Source: Pseudobdellovibrionaceae bacterium
GTDB lineage: Bacteria; Bdellovibrionota; Bdellovibrionia; Bdellovibrionales; UBA1609
Assembly: GCA_018663505.1 (NCBI GenBank)
Contig: JABJQG010000025.1
Location: forward strand, 51,518 to 115,517
Reading direction: 5' to 3'
Length of the DNA: 64,000 bases
Of the stretch, positions 35,559 through 45,132 are shown in pieces (position 1 is the stretch's first letter; the number at the start of each line of letters is the position of its first letter). The notes under the pieces were generated by a model. The model did no database searches. It saw only the letters and a program-made list of their open reading frames with translations, and was not told the DNA's origin. The position numbers and the translations under genes were made by a program.

Positions 35559-36877
35559 TAGAATGTGTAGCCAACGCGAAGCTCTAGATTGGAGAAAAAC
35601 AAGCTCATTTCACCATTAACATCTTCGCTGTCTATACGAGTAGAGGTGTAGTCGTATTTATGATATTGGCCATACCAGAAAGAACCTACACGCCAGTTAT
35701 TTTTAAACTTGTAAAAAGCACCTAGGGATCCGTCAAAAGCAATACTGGGTACGATTTCAAACAATGATCCCACAGATAAAGCTTGTTGATAACGCATAAA
35801 AACTTCATAACCCCACTTTCGAGACTCTAGTAACCAGTAGCCCCCAAGAGTCAGCATTGTTACGTTATTTTTTTTAATTTCATAAGTTCGGCTCACATTT
35901 GCTACTGTAGAAACATAAGTAATAAATGGTACAGCGTGAGATTGCACACCAAATCTCAAGCCAGCTTTAGAGCTCATGTTTAGAAAATTGCCATACCAAG
36001 ATTTTGGAAAATAAGTACTTTCTAGAGCAATGATGTCCCAAGTGTAACTACCGTTACTTACGATAATGCCATCAGCAGAGGTGGCGCTACCAGGGGATGA
36101 CTTGTATGCAAAAATGGCGTCCCACTGTTGATTGAATTTCCACCAGCCTTTTAAGAAGATAGATGGCGCTTTGAAGGTCTGAAAGCTTAAATCAGAATCA
36201 GAAGTATCATTGGTAACAGTTCTTTTTTGTGAAAACTGAAGAAAGTTAAATCCAGATCCCAGCCAAACGGCATGTTTTTTTTCAAAGGCAGGTGAGGTTT
36301 TAAGAGGCCCTTTAGAAGCCACTTTAACTTCCTCTCCCTTTTTAATTTTAAGATTTAGGGTAAACTTTTTAGATTTGCCTACTCTTTTACCTTTGTTTTT
36401 TGGAGGTACAATTTTAATGGGAAGTTGTACTTGTGCATATGGTAAATTTAAGTGAATTTCAAAATATCCATCAGCATTTGATTTGCTAATTTTTTTGCTC
36501 ACTAATGCTTTTGAACGCTTAAAATATCTGATTTTTTTCTTTTTAGTAATGATGGGGATTACTTTTTTAGGAATATAAACCTTAGAGTTTGGGAAGGTTT
36601 TTCCTGATATAATAACTCGAGTTCGTTTTTTTGCTTTGGTTACTCCGGTTTCGGGTTGATACCACTCAACGGTTACGGTTTTGCGAATTGTTTTTTTCTT
36701 TTTTATCTGTTTCGCCTTGCTGCTGGTTTCCTTAACTTTATCCTCAGAAGTTGCGGATGCTGATTTATCCTCAGTACTAGTGGCGGCAGATTTGACTTTA
36801 GCACTACTAGTTGTGTCTTCAGCGATAGCAATGGAAAAAAGGCTTAAGCTACATAAAATTAGGACGAGTCTCTTCAT
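35558..36877 (-). CDS. Outer-membrane beta-barrel-like protein with Lys-rich N-terminal domain
   Basis: 439 residues. Signal peptide (MKRLVLILCSLSLFSIAIA), then a Ser/Lys/Glu-rich stretch (21-60), then an Ig-like or carboxypeptidase-regulatory-like beta domain (about 68-185) with many lysines, then a C-terminal barrel (about 200-439) of amphipathic strands ending in VGYTF, an outer-membrane sorting signal. No family name is certain. The stop codon is provided by the family A1 element. Confidence 0.65.
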   Translation of the reverse strand: MKRLVLILCSLSLFSIAIAEDTTSSAKVKSAATSTEDKSASATSEDKVKETSSKAKQIKKKKTIRKTVTVEWYQPETGVTKAKKRTRVIISGKTFPNSKVYIPKKVIPIITKKKKIRYFKRSKALVSKKISKSNADGYFEIHLNLPYAQVQLPIKIVPPKNKGKRVGKSKKFTLNLKIKKGEEVKVASKGPLKTSPAFEKKHAVWLGSGFNFLQFSQKRTVTNDTSDSDLSFQTFKAPSIFLKGWWKFNQQWDAIFAYKSSPGSATSADGIIVSNGSYTWDIIALESTYFPKSWYGNFLNMSSKAGLRFGVQSHAVPFITYVSTVANVSRTYEIKKNNVTMLTLGGYWLLESRKWGYEVFMRYQQALSVGSLFEIVPSIAFDGSLGAFYKFKNNWRVGSFWYGQYHKYDYTSTRIDSEDVNGEMSLFFSNLELRVGYTF

Positions 36878-36918
36878 ACAATATATTTTCAGATTTTAAA
36901 ATTCTTCTGTCAAGTCCA

Positions 36919-37980
36919 TCATATAGAAGATTTAACATCTCCTTTAAGCTCAGCTTCAGACCAAAGAACGAGTTCCTTCAGTTTTTCTTGAGAACCCAGC
37001 ATTTGAATATGTGGAAGCAGATTTATTAAGCCTAAATTTGTGGCAATTAAAATTGCATTTCTTTTTAAACCAAAGCCGCGGGCGCGTGCTAGAGGACTTC
37101 CGTAGCACCTTTTTTCCAGTGACTTATTAGAACTAGTGAATATTTCACGAAGTTCTGCTTCCAGAGCTGGTGACTGGGGGGAGCTTTGAACATCTTTGCT
37201 TAGCAGTTGCATTTCCTGCTTGCCAAAGGTGTGTTCGTTCCAAGGGCAAACTGTTTGGCACAAGTCGCAGCCAAAAAACCAGTCTTTCATTTTAGGACGA
37301 AGGTCTCGTGAAGGGATACCTTTAAGTTCAATGTTTAAATAGGAAATACATTTTCGAGCATCTATCTGGTTGTCTTCCATAATGGCTTGGGTAGGACAAA
37401 TATCCACACATCGAGTGCAATTGCCACAAAAATTATGAATTCTTTCGCCCAGGCTTTTAAGATCTAAAGAAGTATATATTTCTCCAATAAAAAATAAGCT
37501 GCCACCAGAGGGGTGTATCAAGCAGGAATTCTTGCCAATCCACCCTAGTCCTGCTTGCAGAGCAATATCACGTTCCAAAACAGGGGATGAATCAGTCATA
37601 GGTAGAAAATGATCTTCTGGAAATTCACTGGCAAGTTTTGCACAGATGTCTTTTAATTTGTTTTTCAACCAAAAATGATAGTCATCAAGTTGTGCGTATA
37701 AACTGGTACGCAGCTGAGGAAAGGGAGTATTTGCTTTTGGGTTTGGAAAGTAGGGAAAGCTAAAAACAATGGCTGAATTCACTTGGGACATCAATTTTTT
37801 TGGATCTTCTTTGTAAGCAATATGAGTCTTAAGAAAGCTCATATTGCCATGATAACCATTTTCTATCCATGTTTTGTAACGATCTATAGATTTCAGCTGT
37901 TGTAACGAACTGAAGCCGTAGAGTTCTTTATGCTCCTGGTCTATGATTTCTATAACTTTATTTTGTATACTTTTATTCAT
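36919..37980 (-). CDS. queG: Epoxyqueuosine reductase
   Basis: 353 residues. Two 4Fe-4S motifs, CGNCTRCVDICPTQAI and CDLCQTVCPWN, and the QueG-typical GLGWIGKNSCLIHPSGGSLFFIGE are present. It reduces epoxyqueuosine in tRNA to queuosine using a cobalamin cofactor, the last step of queuosine biosynthesis. Its ATG (complement of 37978-37980) overlaps the start codon of the divergent nucleotidyltransferase gene within a CATG. Confidence 0.93.
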   Translation of the reverse strand: MNKSIQNKVIEIIDQEHKELYGFSSLQQLKSIDRYKTWIENGYHGNMSFLKTHIAYKEDPKKLMSQVNSAIVFSFPYFPNPKANTPFPQLRTSLYAQLDDYHFWLKNKLKDICAKLASEFPEDHFLPMTDSSPVLERDIALQAGLGWIGKNSCLIHPSGGSLFFIGEIYTSLDLKSLGERIHNFCGNCTRCVDICPTQAIMEDNQIDARKCISYLNIELKGIPSRDLRPKMKDWFFGCDLCQTVCPWNEHTFGKQEMQLLSKDVQSSPQSPALEAELREIFTSSNKSLEKRCYGSPLARARGFGLKRNAILIATNLGLINLLPHIQMLGSQEKLKELVLWSEAELKGDVKSSI

Positions 37981-39271
37981 GATTATATTTGAAAAACACC
38001 ATCATTGGTCCAAAGTCAAAGCGCTTTCTAGAGTTTTTCTCGATAATGGCTTTGAAATTCTATTAGTGGGAGGCTGTGTCCGTGATGCTCTTATGGGTTT
38101 AGAGCCCAAAGACTTCGATTTGGTGACTAATGCCACGCCTGAACAAATTTCAAAAATGTTCCCTAAGACTGTTGATGTGGGGGTGGTATTTGGCGTGAGT
38201 GTAGTTGTGCAAGAAGGGGAAGGCTTTGAAATAGCCACTTTTAGAAAGGATTTAGATTACACCGACGGACGTCACCCCACAGATATAGAGTTTGCAAAAA
38301 GTGCTCAAGAAGATGTTTTGAGAAGAGATTTCACAATTAATGCTTTGTATTGGGATTTTAAGAGTGAAAAAACTCTAGATTTTGTTCAAGGTAAAAAAGA
38401 CATTGCACGACGTTTGCTGAAGACAGTGGGTGACCCAAAACAAAGATTTGCTGAGGATCAGTTAAGGGTACTCAGAGCTTTAAGGTTTAGCGCATGTTAC
38501 GAGTTGGAAGTTCATAGGGCAACAAACAATGCATTATATAATTATGACCTAAAGCAAGTGTCTTCAGAGAGAATCTTACAGGAAGTAAAAAAAGCTTTTG
38601 GTTTTAAAACGGCATCTTTGTTTATCTGTGTTATGGACTGTACAGGTCATATAGATTTGTTTTTAAGTTGGCATAAAAATATAGAAGCCACATGGAAAAC
38701 TCAAATAAAGTATTTAATTTTAAAACTCGGTATTTTACAACAAAACAGTAAATTCACGAGTATAGAATTTATTCTTATGAAGTTATCAGCCTTATTTTTA
38801 GGCCAGTTTAAAAACTTTGAAGACTTTTTGCTTGAGAGTGATTTAGCTGTTAAAACAAAGTCCACAATAAAGTTTTCGAAAAAAGAACGTTCCTATATTT
38901 TGGATATATTGTTGGCATTACAGTTTGGGCTAAAAAAACAAAGGCTGGGTCAAGTTCTGCAAAGTTTTGAGCATAACTATGAAGCAAAAAAAGAATTCTC
39001 CCATTTCTTTGTAAATTCACAGAAGGGCTTTCACGAAAACTCAGAAAACTATACTGAAAACATTAAGGACGTTGTCTATCACTACGAGAGAATTGCCCAA
39101 GATTTCCTGCTTCCTGAGCCGTATATAACAGGCAAAGAGCTCCTAAAAAGTGGAGTAGAAAAAGGACCTCAGTTAGGGGCTTTACAGAAGAATATGTATT
39201 ATCTTCAGTTAGAGGGACATTTTGCAAACCACAAGGAAGCTGTTGAATATTTAGGGAGCTATGTTAAATAG
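37979..39271 (+). CDS. CCA-adding tRNA nucleotidyltransferase / poly(A) polymerase
   Basis: 431 residues from ATG 37979. Class II nucleotidyltransferase core: LLVGGCVRDALMGLEPKDFDLVTNA (GG and DFD), then ATFRKDLDYTDGRHP, RRDFTINALYWD and DQLRVLRALRFSA. It adds CCA to tRNA 3' ends or poly(A) tails; the class is not resolved by sequence reading. An in-frame ATG at 37943 lies inside queG and lacks a ribosome site. The next gene starts within its last codons (11-bp overlap). Confidence 0.85.
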   Translation: MIIFEKHHHWSKVKALSRVFLDNGFEILLVGGCVRDALMGLEPKDFDLVTNATPEQISKMFPKTVDVGVVFGVSVVVQEGEGFEIATFRKDLDYTDGRHPTDIEFAKSAQEDVLRRDFTINALYWDFKSEKTLDFVQGKKDIARRLLKTVGDPKQRFAEDQLRVLRALRFSACYELEVHRATNNALYNYDLKQVSSERILQEVKKAFGFKTASLFICVMDCTGHIDLFLSWHKNIEATWKTQIKYLILKLGILQQNSKFTSIEFILMKLSALFLGQFKNFEDFLLESDLAVKTKSTIKFSKKERSYILDILLALQFGLKKQRLGQVLQSFEHNYEAKKEFSHFFVNSQKGFHENSENYTENIKDVVYHYERIAQDFLLPEPYITGKELLKSGVEKGPQLGALQKNMYYLQLEGHFANHKEAVEYLGSYVK

Positions 39272-40322
39272 TCCTATGAATAAAGATATATTAAAAATCA
39301 TGTTTTTTCTCATAATATTAATACTCAGCTCATCATCTTGGGCGGATCGTTGTGTGGAAAACAGAGCAGCCATAGATATTGGATCGGGCACTACGAAATT
39401 AAAAGTGGCCCAAGTGGATGTTTGTAAACAAAAAATAATTAAATATTTATACCAAGAAGAAAAAGCTGTAGCATATAAAGCTCACTTGTTAACCTCAGTA
39501 AATAAATCCATTAGTCAAGAATTCGCTCAAAAAGGACTGATGGTTTTAAAAGCTTTAAAGCAGAATGCTAAAAAATATAAGCCTATAAAGTTCCGAGCAG
39601 CTGCCACCTCTGTGTTTCGTACAGCTAAAAATTCCCGGGTCATAATTAATAATTTTCGTGAGCAGTTAAGAATTGATATTCATGTGATTTCCCAAGAAAG
39701 AGAGGGGCGTCTGGGATTTTATGGAGCTGCTGCCAGGGTTAAAGATAATATAGAAGATATTGTGGTTTGGGATATTGGTGGTGGCAGTATGCAGTTTTCA
39801 TTTATTAACAAGAAAGGTGCACAAAAAAACAAACAAGATCTGGCAATACATAACTCAAAAAGCATAAGGCAAGGAAAAGTGCAGGTTAAGGGCTATAAAA
39901 TAGCATCAGAAAGTTTTAAAAAAATATTAATTCAGTCAAAAGGTTTAGATATTAGAGCCCATAGTACCCCAAATCCTCTGGATTCTAAAGCCTTAGTGGT
40001 GGGTAAAAAAGTGGCCTTAAATATGAAAAAAAGTTTTTTAAGTTATGACAATTATAAAAACAAAAAATTTTACGGCATCGGTGGTCTCCATTATTATTCC
40101 ATAAAAGGTCAAGTGAAAAAGGCCAAGTACACCTCCAAGGATATTGCACAGGTCCTGCAAAAAAAATGGGGGCTTACAGATAAGAATATTGGCGGCGACT
40201 ATGCTCCACTGCAAGTTTCTAATTTAGTTTTAGTATATAGTGTGATGAACAGCTTTAAGATTTCTTCTGTGGAAGCTATAAAAGTGAATTTAGCAGATGG
40301 TTTGTTGGTAGAGAATGATTGA
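39261..40322 (+). CDS. Exported Ppx/GppA-like phosphatase
   Basis: 353 residues. The fold is that of exopolyphosphatase/pppGpp phosphatase: AAIDIGSGTTKLKVAQV (phosphate-1 loop), RAAATSVFRTAKN, VISQEREGRLGFYGA and IVVWDIGGGSMQFSF. Unlike usual Ppx/GppA it begins with a signal peptide (about residues 8-26, cleavage after SWA), so it should act in the periplasm, away from cytosolic pppGpp. It overlaps both neighbours (operon). A start at 39276 is also possible; AGGGAG is near 39253-39258. Confidence 0.8.
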   Translation: MLNSPMNKDILKIMFFLIILILSSSSWADRCVENRAAIDIGSGTTKLKVAQVDVCKQKIIKYLYQEEKAVAYKAHLLTSVNKSISQEFAQKGLMVLKALKQNAKKYKPIKFRAAATSVFRTAKNSRVIINNFREQLRIDIHVISQEREGRLGFYGAAARVKDNIEDIVVWDIGGGSMQFSFINKKGAQKNKQDLAIHNSKSIRQGKVQVKGYKIASESFKKILIQSKGLDIRAHSTPNPLDSKALVVGKKVALNMKKSFLSYDNYKNKKFYGIGGLHYYSIKGQVKKAKYTSKDIAQVLQKKWGLTDKNIGGDYAPLQVSNLVLVYSVMNSFKISSVEAIKVNLADGLLVEND

Positions 40323-41572
40323 GAGGACTTATTAAAAAGGTTGTTGTGATAGGCGGTGGTCCTGCCGGTTTTTTTTATGCAATTAACCTGGCTCAATGGG
40401 CAAATTCTAAGAAGTTAAGCGTTGAGATAACTATTCTTGAAGCTTCCAATGATTTTTTAAAAAAACTTAAAATATCAGGGGGAGGTAGATGTAATTTCAC
40501 TCATAATCAATTTGATATTAAAGAGTTTATTAAACACTACCCTCGTGGACAAAAAGAACTACGATCTGTTTTTCACCAGTTCCAGGCTCAAGACATGGTA
40601 AAGTGGTTAGAAGACCGTGGGGTTGAAACAAAAATAGAATCTGATGGGCGCATGTTCCCAGCTTCGGATGACTCTCAAACTTTAGTGGATTTATTTATAG
40701 ATTCTGCCAAAGAATTCAATATTCAGTTATTATCAAATCAGCGTGTAGAGTCTGTTGTTAATAATAATGGTCAGTTTAAAATACAAACAAAATCACAAAG
40801 CTTTACTGCACAAACAGTAATGCTTGCTACAGGCAGTGCTAGGCAAGGTTATGTTATAGCAGAAATGCTAGGGCATAAAGTCACCGATTTAGCACCTTCA
40901 TTATTTAGTTTTAAAATTCAACATGACCTTCTCGCTGACCAATCTGGTGTGAGCTTTAAAAATGCCACATTAGAACTAAGGACAGAAAATGGTTTTAAAC
41001 TTAAGGGCAAGGGGCCGTTGTTAATAACGCACTGGGGGCTCAGTGGACCAGCGGTCCTCAAGATTTCTGCATGGGCTGCGCGGGAATTAAAAACCTCAGG
41101 TTACCAAGCAAAACTATATGTGAACTGGATGGGGGATAACTCACTAGAGGAGATACTAAAAGAATTGAATAGTTTTAAACAAGATTATTTCAAAAAATCA
41201 TTGGTCAACCAAGTACCTAGCACACTGACTAAGAACTTTTGGCGATCCGTATTAGTAAGCCTGCAAATTGCCCCCGACACTAAATGGGGAGAGTTAAAGA
41301 AAAAAAGTGTGAATCGCATTGCTCAAACTTTGTATCGTTGCGAACTAACTATACGGGGAAAAAACAGATTCAAAGAAGAGTTTGTTGAATGTGGCGGCGT
41401 AGCCAGCAAACAAGTGGATTTTAAAACCATGCAAAGCAAGATATGTCCCAACCTCTATTTTTCTGGAGAGCTTTTAGACATTGATGGAATTACTGGTGGA
41501 TTTAATCTACAAAATAGCTGGAGCACAGCTTATGTTGCAGCTCTGAACACAGCACAAATAACTAAGCCTTGA
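40319..41572 (+). CDS. HI0933/YhiN-family FAD-dependent oxidoreductase
   Basis: 417 residues. FAD Rossmann motif VVVIGGGPAGFFYAINLAQ at the N-terminus; LKKLKISGGGRCNFTH is diagnostic of the HI0933 (YhiN/BaiN) family. The C-terminal GELLDIDGITGGFNLQNSWSTAY closes the FAD site. The physiological substrate of the family is unclear; BaiN reduces bile-acid intermediates. The TTG start at 40319 overlaps the stop of the Ppx-like gene. A GTG nearer the Rossmann motif with AAAAAGG upstream is an alternative. Confidence 0.87.
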   Translation: MRGLIKKVVVIGGGPAGFFYAINLAQWANSKKLSVEITILEASNDFLKKLKISGGGRCNFTHNQFDIKEFIKHYPRGQKELRSVFHQFQAQDMVKWLEDRGVETKIESDGRMFPASDDSQTLVDLFIDSAKEFNIQLLSNQRVESVVNNNGQFKIQTKSQSFTAQTVMLATGSARQGYVIAEMLGHKVTDLAPSLFSFKIQHDLLADQSGVSFKNATLELRTENGFKLKGKGPLLITHWGLSGPAVLKISAWAARELKTSGYQAKLYVNWMGDNSLEEILKELNSFKQDYFKKSLVNQVPSTLTKNFWRSVLVSLQIAPDTKWGELKKKSVNRIAQTLYRCELTIRGKNRFKEEFVECGGVASKQVDFKTMQSKICPNLYFSGELLDIDGITGGFNLQNSWSTAYVAALNTAQITKP

Positions 41573-41604
41573 TTTCCAATAATTAGATATAAATTCTACA
41601 TTTA

Positions 41605-41799
41605 GGGGATGTGACCTCTTACTTTTTTTCACTATTGGTTTTCCTGGTGTTGAGATTTATTAAATTAAGGTAAGTTCTCAATACAACTAATGTTACAAAT
41701 GAGGATCTTTATGAGCATTAAAAAAAACATCACATATGTTTTTCTGTTTCTACTATTACTTACCTCCATTGGATGTCCATCGAATAAAGGTTCCTCAGG
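41605..41799 (+). repeat. Leader and signal-peptide segment duplicated at 44905-45098
   Basis: The stretch from GGGGATGTGACCTCTTACTT through GAGATTTATTAAATTAAGG, the ribosome binding site GAGGATCTTTATG and the lipoprotein signal codons recurs, diverged, 3.3 kb downstream. Confidence 0.75.
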
Positions 41800-44731
41800 T
41801 GACGACAACGTTAAAGTCCAAAACGCAGTTTTTGCCACACAACCTAGAAATTATGCTGTGGTGGGAGTGAACTATGTATACCTCCCCACTCTTAGCAAAG
41901 AAGACGACAATAAAGATTATTCTATTACTGAGTTTACAGGTGTTAAAGGGGGATCTATTGATGGAAAGATGATCAACTGGACGCCTGAGCTAGCAGATAT
42001 TGGCTCCCAAGAGCTTTCTATCCAAGTGGTCTCCGGTAATAAAACTTTGCATTTTAGTTGGACTGTTGAAGTGGCACAACCTATGAAGTTACCTTTGGGA
42101 AACCTAGATAGTGTAGAAAATGGCATTAGCTTTACAGACAATAGTTTTGTAGAAGGCTATTCTTTAACCATACCTCCTACTGCTGAGATGTCAGGAGTAA
42201 AGTTGTCCATGGGTATGGCTGATGTGGATCTTACGAAAGGAGCCTTCTCCCATGGCCTAGAGAGCCAGGCATTAATTTTAGAGTTTAAAGAAGGCTACAA
42301 TAGTATTGGTGAGTACAACGACATCACTGGCAAGAGTATCGACATAGAAGTTGAGATCAAAACTAAAACTTTGGCAAATCCATTTATGCCTCCTGCTCCA
42401 AAAGAAAATGAGCAATACTTTTTAGTAGTTATGGGTATGTCCACACTTGATGCCCATTCTGCACCAGGTACAGATGAAATAGAAATGATACCTTTGAATT
42501 TCATGAATGACACATTGTTGACATTTTTCACCCATACATTTTCTCAAAAGCATAAGTCTTTTAACAAACAAAACTTATTTATGGCTCAGTTAGTGCGTAC
42601 ATCTTCTTTAAAACTTGTATCAGATGATCTTGATATCGAAGTTTTTTGGCTATTTCAGGATGAAGAGGCGAAAGTGACAAAAGTAAAAAAATCTTATGCT
42701 GAGCTATTTATAAAAAATACTTTAAGTTATTTACAGCAGTCCAAACAGCACTTTGTTGATAAAGGTTGTGCTCAACCTTTTGTTACCAAAGTATTTATTA
42801 GCCCAAATTTAGGCGCATTTTCACATAAATATAAAAACATAGACAGGTTCACTGTGCCGTATATTAGTCTTTCAGATTGTCGCAACTGGGGACCAAGTCG
42901 TAGTTCTTGTGACTACCCAATGGCTAAAAATTTAGATGCTTCTAATGAAGTTTTCGATGACACCTATGAAGGCGTTTCTGTTTGGAAGCAAACAGTGGCT
43001 CATGAGTTTTTTCATATACAACAACAGGCGAACTCTCGACTAGCACATCTCTTTGCAAAAGATCCAAGAGAATGGTTAGTAGAAAGTACTGCAGATTTTG
43101 CTGCAGAAGAGGTATTTCCAGATCAAGCTTATTTTGGGATTAACTATGGTTTTAATTTATATTGGGGTGACGAGTTGGTCAGGACAGGACTCACCACTAT
43201 GGTGGATGATGGGCTGGCCTCTTCTTTTCCAGGGGCATCTCACAGTAAATATCAAATGAATTTATTTTTACAATATATTAAAAAACAAAGAGGCGGGGAT
43301 TTGAATATATGCGCCTTCATAAAAAGCCCAGAGTATCAAAACCCAGCAGAGCCCCACTACTTGTTTCTAAGCACCTTTGATGAAAAGGTGAGTTATTTTA
43401 AACCCATTGAGAGGTTACTTGATGAGAGTGTTCATGATGGATTACAAGCCATTAAAGAGGCTTTTGCCCACTTTGTTTTTATGTACAATTACCAAGTGGA
43501 GGATATCCTTCCAGAAATGGGAGCACTGCCCATATTTGACTTTGCATTCCTGCTGGAAACGCCATTGATAACTAGTGGGTCACTGCCTTATACAGGTATA
43601 GTGAGTGAGGATGTTATTGGCGGGCACTCGGCAACTCTTCGTTCAGATGCTGATCGCACTGTGCAAATTGAGGTTAGGGCGGAACTACTAGAGTTTGGAA
43701 CTCCTAGTACTACTTTTTATGCCGAACTTTACCCTATGAATGTTGATTTGGTAACAGTAGTCAAAGATATTGAGCCTATAGCCATATTTACTGCAGACAG
43801 TGCTAAACAAGTAGTTAATTTAGATGCCAATAGAGAATATGCACTCATCCTTACTCAGGGAGATATGTCCGGGCATCTGGATAATTTATTACTGGGCTTT
43901 AATTATGTAATTACAGAATATGATGTTGGTAAACCCTATTTATATTTTGACTCTAAATATGAATACGACCATGTGAGTGCAAATAATTTTCAAGGTCATA
44001 CTAGAAAAACCATAGCTTATGTTATTAACGGAATGAATGTCAGTTTAACCACAATGAATTTCTCTAGAACCATTGACTTTGATAACACGGTAACCCATGC
44101 CGCAGATTATATTTGGGATCACCAGTTTAGTACAGAGTTTAAAGTGCTTAGAGCGGATGCTATAGGGGGAACTCATATTCCACCTAGGGTTTTTAATCCT
44201 GTAACAACAGGAATAAACGTACATGAGCTTTATAATGCGGTCACATTTAATGATGCGGCTCCATTGCCAGCCGAGAGCTTGTTTAACTTGGATATGGATA
44301 AAATTCAAATAGACTCTGTTTCAGTTAACACAAGCAGTGTAACGATTAATGATTTAAGTAATTTTATTAGTCGGGGGGAGGTATTATTGCCCAGTGATGA
44401 TGGGTTTAGCGAGTCTAGACAACAGGTTTTGCTATTTCCCCAGGTGGTTGGCAGGTACTCCTGTAGAGGCAAAGGTGTAGAAGGGATGGATATGTGTAGA
44501 AGTGCGTGGTCGCCCTACTATTTGTCACTCAGTGATTTTGCTGTGGAGATTGCTGCTGCCATGAGTGAGGCCAAGTTGGAAGCGGATGTGACAAGGTGGG
44601 AAATATACAGTAGCGGTGATTTTCGTTCCTATAGCTTACGTACAAGTGTTCTTTCTGGGGTTGATGGATCAGGAGAGTTCCCACTCCATGCCTATGGGGA
44701 AATAGTTATAAACGCTGTGGTGCTGCCTTAG
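41711..44731 (+). CDS. Lipoprotein with a zinc metalloprotease motif
   Basis: 1006 residues from ATG 41711, chosen because GAGGAT lies 6-7 nt upstream. Lipobox LTSIGC. After an Ig-like region (about 40-130), the central part has VAHEFFHIQQQ (H431, E432, H435) and WLVESTADFAAEE (E458), the HExxH and downstream Glu of gluzincin-type zinc peptidases. CGT-rich disulfide positions (CAQPF, CRNWGPSRSSC) flank it. The C-terminal 400 residues are beta-rich. Probably a cell-surface protease; substrate unknown. A decayed copy of its first 30 codons lies after its end. Confidence 0.75.
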   Translation: MSIKKNITYVFLFLLLLTSIGCPSNKGSSGDDNVKVQNAVFATQPRNYAVVGVNYVYLPTLSKEDDNKDYSITEFTGVKGGSIDGKMINWTPELADIGSQELSIQVVSGNKTLHFSWTVEVAQPMKLPLGNLDSVENGISFTDNSFVEGYSLTIPPTAEMSGVKLSMGMADVDLTKGAFSHGLESQALILEFKEGYNSIGEYNDITGKSIDIEVEIKTKTLANPFMPPAPKENEQYFLVVMGMSTLDAHSAPGTDEIEMIPLNFMNDTLLTFFTHTFSQKHKSFNKQNLFMAQLVRTSSLKLVSDDLDIEVFWLFQDEEAKVTKVKKSYAELFIKNTLSYLQQSKQHFVDKGCAQPFVTKVFISPNLGAFSHKYKNIDRFTVPYISLSDCRNWGPSRSSCDYPMAKNLDASNEVFDDTYEGVSVWKQTVAHEFFHIQQQANSRLAHLFAKDPREWLVESTADFAAEEVFPDQAYFGINYGFNLYWGDELVRTGLTTMVDDGLASSFPGASHSKYQMNLFLQYIKKQRGGDLNICAFIKSPEYQNPAEPHYLFLSTFDEKVSYFKPIERLLDESVHDGLQAIKEAFAHFVFMYNYQVEDILPEMGALPIFDFAFLLETPLITSGSLPYTGIVSEDVIGGHSATLRSDADRTVQIEVRAELLEFGTPSTTFYAELYPMNVDLVTVVKDIEPIAIFTADSAKQVVNLDANREYALILTQGDMSGHLDNLLLGFNYVITEYDVGKPYLYFDSKYEYDHVSANNFQGHTRKTIAYVINGMNVSLTTMNFSRTIDFDNTVTHAADYIWDHQFSTEFKVLRADAIGGTHIPPRVFNPVTTGINVHELYNAVTFNDAAPLPAESLFNLDMDKIQIDSVSVNTSSVTINDLSNFISRGEVLLPSDDGFSESRQQVLLFPQVVGRYSCRGKGVEGMDMCRSAWSPYYLSLSDFAVEIAAAMSEAKLEADVTRWEIYSSGDFRSYSLRTSVLSGVDGSGEFPLHAYGEIVINAVVLP

Positions 44732-45132
44732 AGAGCAGGGTGAGTATTTAGCAAAGAGCATTGTTTTTACTGAGCTTCATGTGGCTTAGTATAACAAGAT
44801 CTTAATAAAAAAGTAGTTATTGAAAATAATCACAATTTATATATGTAAAATAAAAACCAGTTGGGCCCACCGTTATTTGATTACCAATAGAATTGATTTT
44901 TTTTAAGAGGTGAACTCTTAATTTTTTCATAATGGGTTTTAGTGGTATTGAGATTTATTAAATTAAGGTAAGTTCTCAACATAACTAATGTAAACAATGA
45001 GGATCTTCATGAGCATTAAAAAAGCATCACATACACTTTTCTATTTCTACTATTGCTGACTTCATTTGGGTGCCCTTCTTATAAAGGTTCCTCAATAGAA
45101 TTATGAGAAGATTTTGGATTGGTAATTTACAA
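44732..45132. other. Intergenic region with a decayed duplicate of the protease leader
   Basis: 401 bp between convergent genes. It holds the second copy (44905-45098) of the upstream region and signal-peptide codons of the metalloprotease lipoprotein. The remainder shows no gene. Confidence 0.7.
45009..45104 (+). pseudogene. Remnant of a paralogous lipoprotein gene (signal peptide only)
   Basis: ATGAGCATTAAAAAA is preceded by the same GAGGATCTTC site as the intact gene. After a frameshift in the A run the codons read like FLFLLLLTSFGCPSYKGSS, matching the intact FLFLLLLTSIGCPSNKGSS, then a stop. Nothing of the protease body follows. The duplication includes the promoter region (from 44905). 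Confidence 0.75.
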
